Source: Hellea sp039977295
Lineage (GTDB): Bacteria; Pseudomonadota; Alphaproteobacteria; Caulobacterales; Maricaulaceae
NCBI GenBank assembly: GCA_039977295.1
Contig: JBDWDN010000003.1
Span: 372,001 to 436,000, forward strand
Direction: 5' to 3'
DNA: 64,000 bases
The notes under the pieces were generated by a model, which was given only the letters and a program-made list of their open reading frames with translations, made no database searches and was not told the origin of the DNA. Shown piece after piece: positions 34,522 to 42,455 of this stretch. The position numbers were made by a program, and so were the translations under genes. The first letter of the stretch is position 1, and each line of letters opens with the position of its first letter.

Positions 34522-36015
34522 CTAAAACGGATCAGATAATTTCTCATCCGTATAGACGTTAGACCCTGTCAGTGTTTCGAGGAAAGCGACCATTTGGGCT
34601 TTTTCTGTGTCTGTCAAATTCAGATCTTGCAGCATGCCGTTAAAGTTCAAAAAAGGATCAATCGTATTTTGAAACTCTGTGCTGGACGGGTTTGACGTCG
34701 TCGCGATGATTTCGTCATAGTGATTGATAACGTCAAGCAATGTTGCCAGCGATCCATCATGCATGAAGGGGCCGTTTGGCGCGCCGCCGGGTTTAGCAAG
34801 ATCGCGCAGGCTCGGGGCTTTGGTATTTGTCAGGTCAAATTCTGTGACAGAGTTTGCGACGCCGACCACGCCATTATGGCGGCTATTCGGCCTGATATCA
34901 AATTCGGGGGCGCGGTGACATGTATTGCAGCCTGCCCCGCCATTCCCTGGCTCGACCATAAAGAGCTGCTTCCCTGCATTTTCATCAGCGGTAAAATTAG
35001 GGAAATTTTGGCGGTCATTGGCCGCTTGCGCGCGGCCTATATCAAATTTGGAATCAAAGGACTGAATGCTTTTCACAAATTGACCCAATGCTTCTTGCAG
35101 GCGCGGCTCGGTGATATTGGCGTCGCCAAAGGCATAAGTGAATAGCTCTTGATAATAATCGAGGCTCTCAAGTTTCATAATCAGGACATCAATATCAGGG
35201 CGTCCATTCACCCCGCTAAAGCCATGTTCATTTTCATCTTGAATAGGCTGCGTTGTTTGGTCTTCAAGGCTTGAGGCGCGCTCATCCCAAAAGAAATTTT
35301 GTTCTTCGCTAAAGGCTGTGTTGATCAAGCGCATGGAGTGGCGTCCAGTTACGCCGCCTTCAACGCCGTCACTAACGAGTTTAGGGTCGCTAAAGCCGTG
35401 GCTTTGAACGTGGCAACTGGAGCAAGACACCGTGTCATCAATTGACAGTGCGGGATCATAGAAAAGAACGCGCCCCAATGTTGCGCCCGCATCTGTAATG
35501 GGATTGCCGCCTGTAATGGGCGCGGCAATATAAGCTGGTGCGGTTTGCGCGGCGTAATTCGCTAAATTATCCATATCGATCTGACCTGCAAATTTTGCTT
35601 GAATCGCGGACTGCCCAGAAGCTGCGGCGGCGATAACGATATCAAAGACATCAATGGCTTCACGTCCATTTCCGTCATTCACGCGAATAGTGACGGCAAT
35701 AGTTCCTGCCATAGAGGGGGTTCCGCTAATCACGCCGGCGGTATCGGTAAGGCCCTGAGGGCCGGGATTATATTCCACCGAATATGTCAGCGTGTCGCCA
35801 TCTGCGTCAGAAAAGGTCGTGCCAGATTGGGTGGCATCATAGTTAAAGGCTATTCCAACAATGGCCGTCTGGTCAGGGTTGGGCGTAACGACGCTAGGGG
35901 CGCGGTTTTCCGTGACGACAGGCGGTGTCGGGGCGACCGGGGCAATAGGGCTTGAGCTGCCGCCGCAGGCGACAAGTAAGGGTAGGGCGAAGGAGGATAA
36001 AATAAGATGTTTCAT
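34522..36015 (-). CDS. Di-heme cytochrome c peroxidase-family lipoprotein with cadherin-like domain
   Basis: A 497-aa lipoprotein (lipobox LVAC, C17). Residues 36-132 form an Ig or cadherin-like He_PIG domain (FSDADGDTLTYSV, GVISGTPSMAGTI). The peroxidase part follows, with two heme c motifs: CSSCH at 198-202 and CNTCH at 363-367. ALGRVLFYDP-like and SLRDLAKPGGAPNGPFMHDGS motifs match the bacterial CcpA/MauG family. It would reduce H2O2 or oxidise a partner in the periplasm. The stop converges on gshB at a 18-bp gap, possibly joint oxidative-stress defence. Confidence 0.92.
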   Translation of the reverse strand: MKHLILSSFALPLLVACGGSSSPIAPVAPTPPVVTENRAPSVVTPNPDQTAIVGIAFNYDATQSGTTFSDADGDTLTYSVEYNPGPQGLTDTAGVISGTPSMAGTIAVTIRVNDGNGREAIDVFDIVIAAAASGQSAIQAKFAGQIDMDNLANYAAQTAPAYIAAPITGGNPITDAGATLGRVLFYDPALSIDDTVSCSSCHVQSHGFSDPKLVSDGVEGGVTGRHSMRLINTAFSEEQNFFWDERASSLEDQTTQPIQDENEHGFSGVNGRPDIDVLIMKLESLDYYQELFTYAFGDANITEPRLQEALGQFVKSIQSFDSKFDIGRAQAANDRQNFPNFTADENAGKQLFMVEPGNGGAGCNTCHRAPEFDIRPNSRHNGVVGVANSVTEFDLTNTKAPSLRDLAKPGGAPNGPFMHDGSLATLLDVINHYDEIIATTSNPSSTEFQNTIDPFLNFNGMLQDLNLTDTEKAQMVAFLETLTGSNVYTDEKLSDPF

Positions 36016-36057
36016 ATCGCCCGTTAGACGACGCAATGGTTTATAAGGTCTTAACGC

Positions 36058-36516
36058 CTAGCCCATGCGGGGAAAGACAGCTGTTTTTTTTACGACGCCA
36101 TAAGCAAAGCTCGTATCAATAGAGGCAATGCTGCCAATGGGATGGAGATGTCTTCGTACAAAATTCTCATAATCTGAGAGGTCTCTCGCGGTGACCTTTA
36201 ATAGATAATCCGACTGCCCCGTCATGACATGGCATTCTAGCACCTGCTCTATGCCCAGAATGCGTTTTTCAAAGTGGCGCACTACGTCTTCACTATGCTT
36301 TTCTAGCTTTACGCGCACAAAGACGGTGACAGGTAAGCCGTAAGCTTTGGCGTCGACATCAACACTATAGCCGCGAATGATTCCCGCTTTTTCGAGATTG
36401 CGCAAGCGCCGCAGGCAGGGCGAGGGGGAGAGGCTGACTTTATCGGCCAAATCCTGATTGGTCATCCGCCCATCAAATTGAAGGGCGCGAATGATTTGTC
36501 TGTCTTTACTATCCAT
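36058..36516 (-). CDS. Lrp/AsnC-family transcriptional regulator
   Basis: A 152-aa regulator. N-terminal winged helix DRQIIRALQFDGRMTNQDLA and SLSPSPCLRRLRNLEKAGII, then the RAM ligand domain with VLECHVMTGQSDYLLKV. It is divergent from the methionine gamma-lyase gene with 106 bp between starts. In Pseudomonas putida the Lrp-like MdeR is encoded divergently from mdeA and activates it, so this protein probably controls the lyase in response to methionine or a related amino acid (inference). Confidence 0.94.
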   Translation of the reverse strand: MDSKDRQIIRALQFDGRMTNQDLADKVSLSPSPCLRRLRNLEKAGIIRGYSVDVDAKAYGLPVTVFVRVKLEKHSEDVVRHFEKRILGIEQVLECHVMTGQSDYLLKVTARDLSDYENFVRRHLHPIGSIASIDTSFAYGVVKKTAVFPRMG

Positions 36517-36622
36517 GAACGTCTTTCTTGATATATTCTGCCAATTTGAGGTTTATTATTAACAATATAGCATGAAAATAGTCTCTAATACAGCATATAT
36601 CTCTCGCAAAGGGGAGAATTAT

Positions 36623-37807
36623 ATGCCGCGTAACTTTCAAGGCTTTTCAACACGGGCCATTCATCATGGTTATGATCCGCAAGACCATGAAGGCGCCTTG
36701 ACGCCGCCTATTCATTTCACCTCGACATTCGCATTTGAAACCGCTCAAGCGGGCGGAGAAATGTTTGCGGGAGGGCGGCCAGGCCATGTTTATTCGCGTA
36801 TCTCAAATCCGACATTGCAATTACTTGAACAGCGCATCGCCTCGCTCGAACATGCCGAGGCGGGGCTCGCTTTAGGCTCAGGTATAGGCGCGATCTCTGC
36901 CGCCCTATGGACATTTCTGGCGCCGGGCGACGAAATTATTGTCGATAAGACGCTTTACGGCTGCACCTTTTCATTCCTGCATCACGGCCTCGCGAAATTT
37001 GGCGTCATTGTCACCCATGTAGATTTGACAGATGCTGATAATCTGGCGGCGGCGTTGAGCGATAAAACGAAACTTGTTTATTTTGAAACGCCTGCCAATC
37101 CGAATATGCGGCTTGTCGATATTGAAGCGGTCTCGGAAATCGCCCATCGCGGCGGAGCCAAGGTGCTTGTCGATAATACTTACGCCACGCCTTATCTCAC
37201 CCAACCTATCGCGCTCGGCGCAGATATTGTCGTGCATTCAGCGACAAAATATTTGGGCGGTCACGGCGATCTTATCGCGGGATTATTGGCGGGACCTAAG
37301 GAGCTTGTTGATGAGATTCGTCTCTTTGGTCTCAAAGATATGACAGGCGCCGTGATGAGCCCTTTTACAGCCATGCTCATTATGCGGGGGCTTAAGACGC
37401 TAGAGCTTCGCATGGATCGCCATTGTCAAAGCGCCGCTGTCGCCGCCCAGTTTCTAGAGGGCTCTGATAAGGTCTCAAAAGTCTGGTATCCGGGCCTTGC
37501 GAGCTTTGAGCAACACGACCTCGCCAAAAAGCAAATGGCAGATTTCGGCGGCATGATTGCCTTTGAACTTGTGGGCGGCCTTGCCGCAGGACAAGAGATG
37601 ATGAACGCGCTGAATATGGTGAAATGCGCCGTCTCATTGGGCGACGCGGAAACCCTTATTCAGCATCCCGCTAGCATGACCCACTCGACCTATACGCCCG
37701 AAGAGCGCGCGCTGCACGGGATTAGCGATGGATTGGTCAGGCTCTCTGTTGGATTGGAAGGCATTGAGGATATCCTTGCCGATTTAGAGCAGGCTTTGGC
37801 AAGCTAA
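36623..37807 (+). CDS. megL: Methionine gamma-lyase
   Basis: A 394-aa PLP enzyme splitting L-methionine into methanethiol, 2-oxobutyrate and ammonia. The Schiff-base lysine is K209 in VHSATKYLGG; Y57 and R59 (VYSRISNPT) bind PLP phosphate of the neighbouring subunit; Y112 and C114 in LYGCTFSFLHH correspond to the Tyr and the Cys that mark methionine gamma-lyases rather than cystathionine enzymes. AVSLGDAETLIQHPASMTHS and the C-terminal GLVRLSVGLEGIEDI are near-identical to the P. putida enzyme as I remember it. ATG 36623 has an AAGGGGAGA SD. Divergent Lrp regulator upstream. Confidence 0.95.
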   Translation: MPRNFQGFSTRAIHHGYDPQDHEGALTPPIHFTSTFAFETAQAGGEMFAGGRPGHVYSRISNPTLQLLEQRIASLEHAEAGLALGSGIGAISAALWTFLAPGDEIIVDKTLYGCTFSFLHHGLAKFGVIVTHVDLTDADNLAAALSDKTKLVYFETPANPNMRLVDIEAVSEIAHRGGAKVLVDNTYATPYLTQPIALGADIVVHSATKYLGGHGDLIAGLLAGPKELVDEIRLFGLKDMTGAVMSPFTAMLIMRGLKTLELRMDRHCQSAAVAAQFLEGSDKVSKVWYPGLASFEQHDLAKKQMADFGGMIAFELVGGLAAGQEMMNALNMVKCAVSLGDAETLIQHPASMTHSTYTPEERALHGISDGLVRLSVGLEGIEDILADLEQALAS

Positions 37808-37857
37808 ACTCAATATCCCCCTTCCCCCGCAGGCCAATCCCGTCTAGACCCCGCTTC

Positions 37858-39336
37858 ATGTCTAAGAAGAACAAACCCTTTCGTCCTAAAGCTCGCCGCC
37901 CGCGCGGTTTTGAAGATAAGCCTGCTGAGCTCTTGCGCGCCGAGCGGCGCCTTATTGATGCGGCCTTTTCCGTATATGATATGCATGGCTTTGAACCCTT
38001 GCAAACGCCTGCCTTTGAATTTGCCGATGCCCTTGGGAAGTTCTTGCCGGATGAAGATAGGCCGAATGTTGGCGTTTTTGCGCTGCAAGATGATGATGAG
38101 CAGTGGTTGTCTCTGCGCTATGATTTAACGGCGCCGCTCGCCCGTTATGTTGCGGAAAATTATGACGCGCTGGCTAAGCCTTATCGCCGCTACCAAGCGG
38201 GCTCTGTTTACCGCAATGAAAAACCCGGACCCGGGCGCTTCCGCGAATTTGTGCAATGTGATGCCGATTCTGTCGGCGCAGCTGGCCCTGCGGCTGATGC
38301 TGAAATGATTATGCTGGCCGCTGACGTTATGCGCGCTGCGGGATTGAAGGATGGTCAATATGCTGTGCGGGTTAATAACCGCAAATTACTTGACGGGATT
38401 TTGGAAAGCTCGGGCGTGGCAAATACGGATGAGGGCGCTTTGCAGCGGCTTCAAGTCCTGCGCGCCATTGATAAGTTAGACCGCCTCGGTGCAGAAGGCG
38501 TCGAAGCGCTGCTCGGTGACGGCCGAAAAGATGAGAGCGGAGATTATACCAAAGGCGCTGGATTGGGCGCAGTAGGCATAAAAGCGGTTCTTGGCTTTAC
38601 AACGGCGTCTGATGAAGATCGCGGCACAACCATTGCGGCGCTAGAAAAACTAGTCGGCACATCAGAGCGCGGCATGGACGGCGTGAAAGAGCTAACCACG
38701 ATTGATTCTATTTTAACGGCCACAGGCTTTGGCCCTGACCGCGTGAGTTATGATACATCAATCGTGCGCGGCCTTGGCTATTATACAGGGCCTGTTTTTG
38801 AGGCTGAACTTCTCGCCGATATTCGTGACCGCAAAGGCCGTCCTGTGCGGATTGGCTCTATTGGCGGCGGCGGACGCTATGATGATTTGGTCTCTCGTTT
38901 TCGCGGCCAAGCTGTCCCCGCGACGGGCTTTAGTTTTGGCGTTTCGCGTTTCTTATCTGCGCTTGAGCGGATGGACGCGCTCGAGCAATCCGTTAAGCCG
39001 CCTGTTATTATTTGCGCTTTTGATAAATCGCTTATGGGGCAATATTTCAAAATGGCGGAAGAGCTTCGCGCAGACGGTATTCGCGCCGAAGTCTTTATTG
39101 GCTCGGGCAATGTGACTAAGCAGATGAAATATGCTGACCGCCGCAATGCGCAGATCGCGGTGCTGATGGGCGAAGATGAATTAGCCAAAGGCGAAGTGAC
39201 ACTGAAAGATCTTTACCTCGGCGCTGAAGCGGCCAAAGCGATCCAGTCTAATGAAGAATGGAAGTTTTCTCGCCCTGCACAAGAAACCGTCTCGCGCGAG
39301 GGTTTTGTGGCCGCTGTTAAGGCGATGCTGGGGTAA
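37858..39336 (+). CDS. hisS: Histidine--tRNA ligase, alphaproteobacterial type
   Basis: A 492-aa class II synthetase charging tRNA-His. Motif 2 region is YRNEKPGPGRFREFVQCDAD; the histidine-binding motif appears as RGLGYYTGPVFEAEL, and motif 3 is near GGGGRYDDLVSRF and VPATGFSFGVSRFL. The C-terminal anticodon domain follows. It is longer than the about 420-aa E. coli enzyme. Many alphaproteobacteria have a distinctive HisRS that recognises a tRNA-His lacking G-1; this sequence looks like that class, but the tRNA is not in the window. The first 12 residues are basic and may not be conserved. Confidence 0.95.
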   Translation: MSKKNKPFRPKARRPRGFEDKPAELLRAERRLIDAAFSVYDMHGFEPLQTPAFEFADALGKFLPDEDRPNVGVFALQDDDEQWLSLRYDLTAPLARYVAENYDALAKPYRRYQAGSVYRNEKPGPGRFREFVQCDADSVGAAGPAADAEMIMLAADVMRAAGLKDGQYAVRVNNRKLLDGILESSGVANTDEGALQRLQVLRAIDKLDRLGAEGVEALLGDGRKDESGDYTKGAGLGAVGIKAVLGFTTASDEDRGTTIAALEKLVGTSERGMDGVKELTTIDSILTATGFGPDRVSYDTSIVRGLGYYTGPVFEAELLADIRDRKGRPVRIGSIGGGGRYDDLVSRFRGQAVPATGFSFGVSRFLSALERMDALEQSVKPPVIICAFDKSLMGQYFKMAEELRADGIRAEVFIGSGNVTKQMKYADRRNAQIAVLMGEDELAKGEVTLKDLYLGAEAAKAIQSNEEWKFSRPAQETVSREGFVAAVKAMLG

Positions 39337-39434
39337 ATCTGCGGCCTATTGTCATGAACTGTATTCGGGTCTTTTAATTCAAAAATAACACATTATCTCG
39401 CCGTTCAAATTGCATGAACAGAGGAGATTTATCC

Positions 39435-39980
39435 ATGCGTAATACCGTTCCAAATGTTACTTTCAAAACGCGCGTGCGCGACGAAAATGTCGAAGGCCCT
39501 AACAAGTTTGATTGGAAAGATCTGACGAGCGACGAAATTTTCAAAGGCAAGAAAGTTGTTCTTTTTGCGCTGCCAGGCGCTTTCACGCCGACCTGCTCAA
39601 CAACACATCTTCCGCGTTATGAAGAGCTTTATGCAGACTTCAAAGCCGAAGGCGTTGATGAGGTTATCTGCCTCTCCGTAAATGATGCATTTGTTATGTA
39701 TCAGTGGGGCGTACACCAAGGCCGCGAAAATGTATTCCTATTGCCAGACGGTTCTGGCGAATTTTCCCGCAAAATGGGTATGCTTGTTGATAAAGACAAT
39801 CTTGGCTTTGGCTATCGCAGCTGGCGCTACTCTATGGTTGTCAATGACGGCGCGATTGAAAAAATGTTCATTGAAGCGGGCTTTGGCGATGATTGCCCAA
39901 CAGACCCGTTTGAGGTCTCTGACGCCGATACGATGCTATCGTTCCTACGGGGTACGGAAAAAGCTGCTAATGCGGCTTAA
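39435..39980 (+). CDS. Peroxiredoxin, Prx5 type
   Basis: A 181-aa thiol peroxidase. LFALPGAFTPTCSTTHLP is the Prx5-family active site, with peroxidatic C54. SVNDAFVMYQWG and LPDGSGEFSRKMGML are standard. A second Cys in GFGDDCPTDPF could act as resolving Cys; otherwise glutathione or glutaredoxin reduces the sulfenate, consistent with gshB nearby. The ATG at 39435 has a GAGGAG SD at 9-bp spacing. A good terminator follows. Confidence 0.95.
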   Translation: MRNTVPNVTFKTRVRDENVEGPNKFDWKDLTSDEIFKGKKVVLFALPGAFTPTCSTTHLPRYEELYADFKAEGVDEVICLSVNDAFVMYQWGVHQGRENVFLLPDGSGEFSRKMGMLVDKDNLGFGYRSWRYSMVVNDGAIEKMFIEAGFGDDCPTDPFEVSDADTMLSFLRGTEKAANAA

Positions 39981-40006
39981 GGCTTTTAAAGCTTGAAAAT
40001 TGAGAG

Positions 40007-40034
40007 CCGCTTGGTTTTGCTGAGCGGTTTTTTT
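40007..40034 (+). terminator. Rho-independent terminator of the peroxiredoxin gene
   Basis: CCGCT (40007-40011) pairs with AGCGG (40023-40027), followed by seven T residues. It lies 27 bp past the stop codon. Confidence 0.8.
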
Positions 40035-40072
40035 GTGGGTGGAGAGTGGGGGCAAGTCATAACGCCCGCTCA

Positions 40073-40090
40073 TTCCTGCGAAAGCAGGAA
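40073..40090. repeat. Short palindrome of a common dispersed type
   Basis: TTCCTGC-GAAA-GCAGGAA, a 7-bp stem with a GNRA loop. It resembles the CATTCCTGCGAAAGCAGGAA units scattered through many alphaproteobacterial genomes. Confidence 0.6.
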
Positions 40091-40166
40091 AGGCAGGAAC
40101 AGCCTTGTGTGAATTTCATGAGGGCACAAATTAATTAAGAGTAAGTCTAGGTGCTAAAATCGCTGC

Positions 40167-40270
40167 ACTCATAATAACACTACAGCCCTACAAGATTTGC
40201 GAGGCAAATCATGTAGAGCGGTTATTATGAGTGGCGGGCTGGTACCGTTCATACCAGCCCGCCATTTTTA
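40167..40270 (+). ncRNA. Candidate structured RNA ending in an intrinsic terminator
   Basis: A long hairpin: ACTCATAATAAC (40167-40178) pairs perfectly with GTTATTATGAGT (40221-40232), with inner pairs CTACA/TGTAG and GATTTGC/GCAAATC around a GAG loop. It is followed directly by a 12-bp perfect stem GGCGGGCTGGTA/TACCAGCCCGCC (40233-40263) and ATTTTTA, a strong plus-strand terminator. No gene ends here, since the peroxiredoxin transcript is already terminated at 40034. It may be the 3' end of a small RNA whose 5' end lies near 40100-40160, or a mobile palindrome. Confidence 0.4.
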
Positions 40271-40285
40271 GGCCTAAGCTTTATC

Positions 40286-40492
40286 TGGGCTGGGGGAATA
40301 GACTAAGCTCGGCCCACTGGGAGATGATTTGTTGAGGGTACGCCAAATATCCCAGTTAAGCCCTTTAACTACAGTCAACCTAACGGGAGCCCTACGGCTT
40401 AATTACAAAATTGTCATTCAGGGCGAATACTCAAAAAAGGACGGCAACCCGAGGGTCGCCGCCAGTTCGAAGGGAAATCCAATGAATTGGAT
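40286..40492. other. Gene-free stretch with further short hairpins
   Basis: Hairpins: TGGGC/GCCCA (40286-40316), CTGGGA/TCCCAG with inner ATTTG/CAAAT (40317-40355), a GC-rich GGCAACCC/GGGTCGCC near-palindrome (40443-40460) and ATCCAAT-GA-ATTGGAT (40477-40492). A 70-codon frame at 40329-40541 starts with TTG, lacks an SD and is not called. No known RNA family could be assigned. Confidence 0.35.
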
Positions 40493-40566
40493 GCGTTCCT
40501 TATACAAATCACAACATGACTGTAAGATGACAGCTTGCTAACAATTTCGTTATGTTAGGGGCGATG

Positions 40567-40701
40567 GAGGTTATCTCTCTTTCATATAGGCTGAAGATAA
40601 CCTCAAAAGAAAACCCTGCCGGTTAGGGCAGGGCTAAGTTTAAAAGAGAGACAACTCATCAGAGAGAGATAAGTTAATCCTTATATATAAAAAACTCTCT
40701 G
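40567..40701 (+). promoter_or_regulatory. Three consecutive hairpins upstream of the MBL hydrolase gene
   Basis: GAGGTTATC/GATAACCTC (40567-40604, 9 bp), CCCTGCC/GGCAGGG (40614-40633, 7 bp) and CAGAGAG/CTCTCTG with inner ATAAG/CTTAT (40660-40701). They end 71 bp before the hydrolase ATG, so they may be a structured 5' leader or the body of an unknown small RNA. None has a T-run typical of a terminator. Confidence 0.4.
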
Positions 40702-40772
40702 AATGTTTCCTGAACGAGTCTTAACGGCTGTTAAGCGCTTGACGATGACCTCAGCGCAGGCGACATAGCGCT

Positions 40773-41459
40773 ATGTCCCAACTAGATCTCAGACTTCTTC
40801 CCGTCACGCCCTTTCAGCAAAATTGCAGCTTGCTCTGGGATACAGACTCTATGGAGGGCGTTTTGGTCGATCCCGGCGGGGAACCTGAAAAATTGATGGA
40901 CGCCGCCAAAGATTTGGGCGTGACGATAAAAGAGATATGGCTCACCCACGGACATTTAGATCATGCGGGCGGGGCCGAAGATATTCGCGCTAAACTTGGC
41001 GTGCCTGTTATTGGGCCCCATAAGGATGACCAATTTTGGATGGATACGATTGCGCAAACCTGGTCACAATATGGCCATGCCGGTATGGGTAAAAATATAG
41101 TACCAGACCGTTACTTAGAAGACGGCGAAACCCTCAAGCTTGGAAGCGTTGAATTTGGCGTTGTTCACACGCCGGGGCATACACCGGGTCATGTCGTCAT
41201 TTATAATCAAGATATGAAGATTGCTTTTGTGGGTGACGTGTTGTTTCGCGGCTCTGTTGGGCGCACGGATTTTCCGAAAAGCAATCCGCAAGACCTTATC
41301 GACTCCATCCGTAACAAGCTTTGGCCGCTGGGCGGGGATATGCGTTTTGTCCCTGGTCATGGCCCGATGAGCACCTTTGGAGCAGAACGCGCTGACAATC
41401 CCTTTGTTGGGGACAAGGTCATTGGACAGGTAGGCGGAAATAGCTCAGGTGTTATGTAA
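40773..41459 (+). CDS. MBL-fold hydrolase, glyoxalase II-like (YcbL type)
   Basis: A 228-aa metallo-beta-lactamase-fold hydrolase. LTHGHLDHAGG carries the canonical metal motif H59-x-H61-x-D63-H64; VHTPGHTPGHVVIY, FVGDVLFRGSVGRTDF and FVPGHGPMSTFG supply the remaining ligands. Such proteins hydrolyse S-D-lactoylglutathione or related thioesters in the cytoplasm. No signal peptide. The SD is weak, and the long hairpin-rich leader before it may control expression. The terC gene follows 64 bp later. Confidence 0.93.
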   Translation: MSQLDLRLLPVTPFQQNCSLLWDTDSMEGVLVDPGGEPEKLMDAAKDLGVTIKEIWLTHGHLDHAGGAEDIRAKLGVPVIGPHKDDQFWMDTIAQTWSQYGHAGMGKNIVPDRYLEDGETLKLGSVEFGVVHTPGHTPGHVVIYNQDMKIAFVGDVLFRGSVGRTDFPKSNPQDLIDSIRNKLWPLGGDMRFVPGHGPMSTFGAERADNPFVGDKVIGQVGGNSSGVM

Positions 41460-41523
41460 GGCGAATTTCACCTTTTCAATCACAGTCAAATCAGAGTAAA
41501 GACCTCTCATATTGGAGGATTTC

Positions 41524-42399
41524 ATGGCTGAACTATTAACGCTCGAAGCGCTTTTTACATTATTTATGCTCATATTGCTGCAAGCGGTTTTGGGTTTTGA
41601 TAATTTGCTCTATATTGCGATTGAAAGTAACAAAGTCGGCGACCCTAAAGACGCTCAGAAAGTTCGCAAATATGGCATTGCCATTGCGGTAATTTTACGG
41701 ATCGTTCTGCTTTTCGTAATCGTTAAATTATTTGCGCTTTTAGCCGAGCCTCTCTTTGGCATTCATTTAGGCAACATTATTAATGGTGAGTTTACGGCTC
41801 AGGCGCTTATCACGCTTGTTGGCGGGGCTTTCATTATTTACACGGCTATCAAAGAAATTCACCATCTTCTGCAAGTCGATCATATTGAGCATTCAGAAGG
41901 TAGCGGCTCGCGCTCCGTCATGGGGGCCATTGCCCTTATCGTAGCCATGAACCTCGTCTTCTCTGTCGACTCGATTCTGTCTGCTATGGCGATTGCGTCC
42001 GTTAAAGACGTGGCGACAGGGCTAACGACCTATCAAGTTCCTTTAATGGTCATCGCAATTTTGGCGTCAGGCCTAGGCATGATCTTACTCGCGGACCGCG
42101 TGACGGACTTCCTCAAGAAAAACCGTATGTATCAAGTGCTGGGTTTGTTTATCCTCTTCCTCGTGGGCGTCTTGCTAGTGACGGAAGGGGCGCATCTGGC
42201 GCATCTGAAACTCTTTGGCTTCCCAATTGACGCCATGAGTAAGTCAAGCTTCTACCTCGTCGTGGGCGTCCTCGTGATAACGGACATCCTCTCCAACCGT
42301 TATCAAAAACGCCTTTGGGCGCAAAAAGAAGCGGAGATTCGGGGAACAACAGAGACAGCAGGGCGTGAGGCTGTGGATGCGTTTAAGGCAGGTCATTAA
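41524..42399 (+). CDS. TerC-family integral membrane protein
   Basis: A 291-aa membrane protein with about seven hydrophobic segments. QAVLGFDNLLYIAIESNKV and NLVFSVDSILSAMAIA are the paired acidic motifs of the TerC family, within membrane segments. Members affect tellurite resistance or, in the Alx branch, manganese export and metalation of secreted proteins; these residues bind the metal. ATG 41524 has an ideal GGAGG SD. No tellurite cluster (terZABD) is present, so a manganese-type role is more likely (inference). Confidence 0.93.
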   Translation: MAELLTLEALFTLFMLILLQAVLGFDNLLYIAIESNKVGDPKDAQKVRKYGIAIAVILRIVLLFVIVKLFALLAEPLFGIHLGNIINGEFTAQALITLVGGAFIIYTAIKEIHHLLQVDHIEHSEGSGSRSVMGAIALIVAMNLVFSVDSILSAMAIASVKDVATGLTTYQVPLMVIAILASGLGMILLADRVTDFLKKNRMYQVLGLFILFLVGVLLVTEGAHLAHLKLFGFPIDAMSKSSFYLVVGVLVITDILSNRYQKRLWAQKEAEIRGTTETAGREAVDAFKAGH

Positions 42400-42431
42400 G
42401 CCTGCCGCGCATTAGGGGCTCAAAACTTGGG

Positions 42432-42455
42432 GTAAGCGCTCAAACTAGCGCTTAC
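42432..42455. terminator. 9-bp hairpin between converging terC and the hypothetical gene
   Basis: GTAAGCGCT-CAAACT-AGCGCTTAC. Its right arm includes the stop codon of the minus-strand gene at 42452. No T-run on either side; probably a 3' stabiliser or weak bidirectional terminator. Confidence 0.4.

Noticed and set aside
40461..40482. AGTTCGAAGG as a tRNA T-loop
   Set aside because: No acceptor stem, anticodon arm or CCA around it; no tRNA was found in the window.
40329..40541. 70-codon open frame in the structured intergenic region
   Set aside because: TTG start, no Shine-Dalgarno, no recognisable motif, and it runs through several hairpins.
40565..40604. Resemblance to a fluoride (crcB-type) riboswitch: GGCGATGG followed later by GGCTGA
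   Set aside because: The intervening region is too short and lacks the CGCC segment needed to pair with GGCG and the P3 stem of that riboswitch; the downstream gene is not a fluoride transporter.
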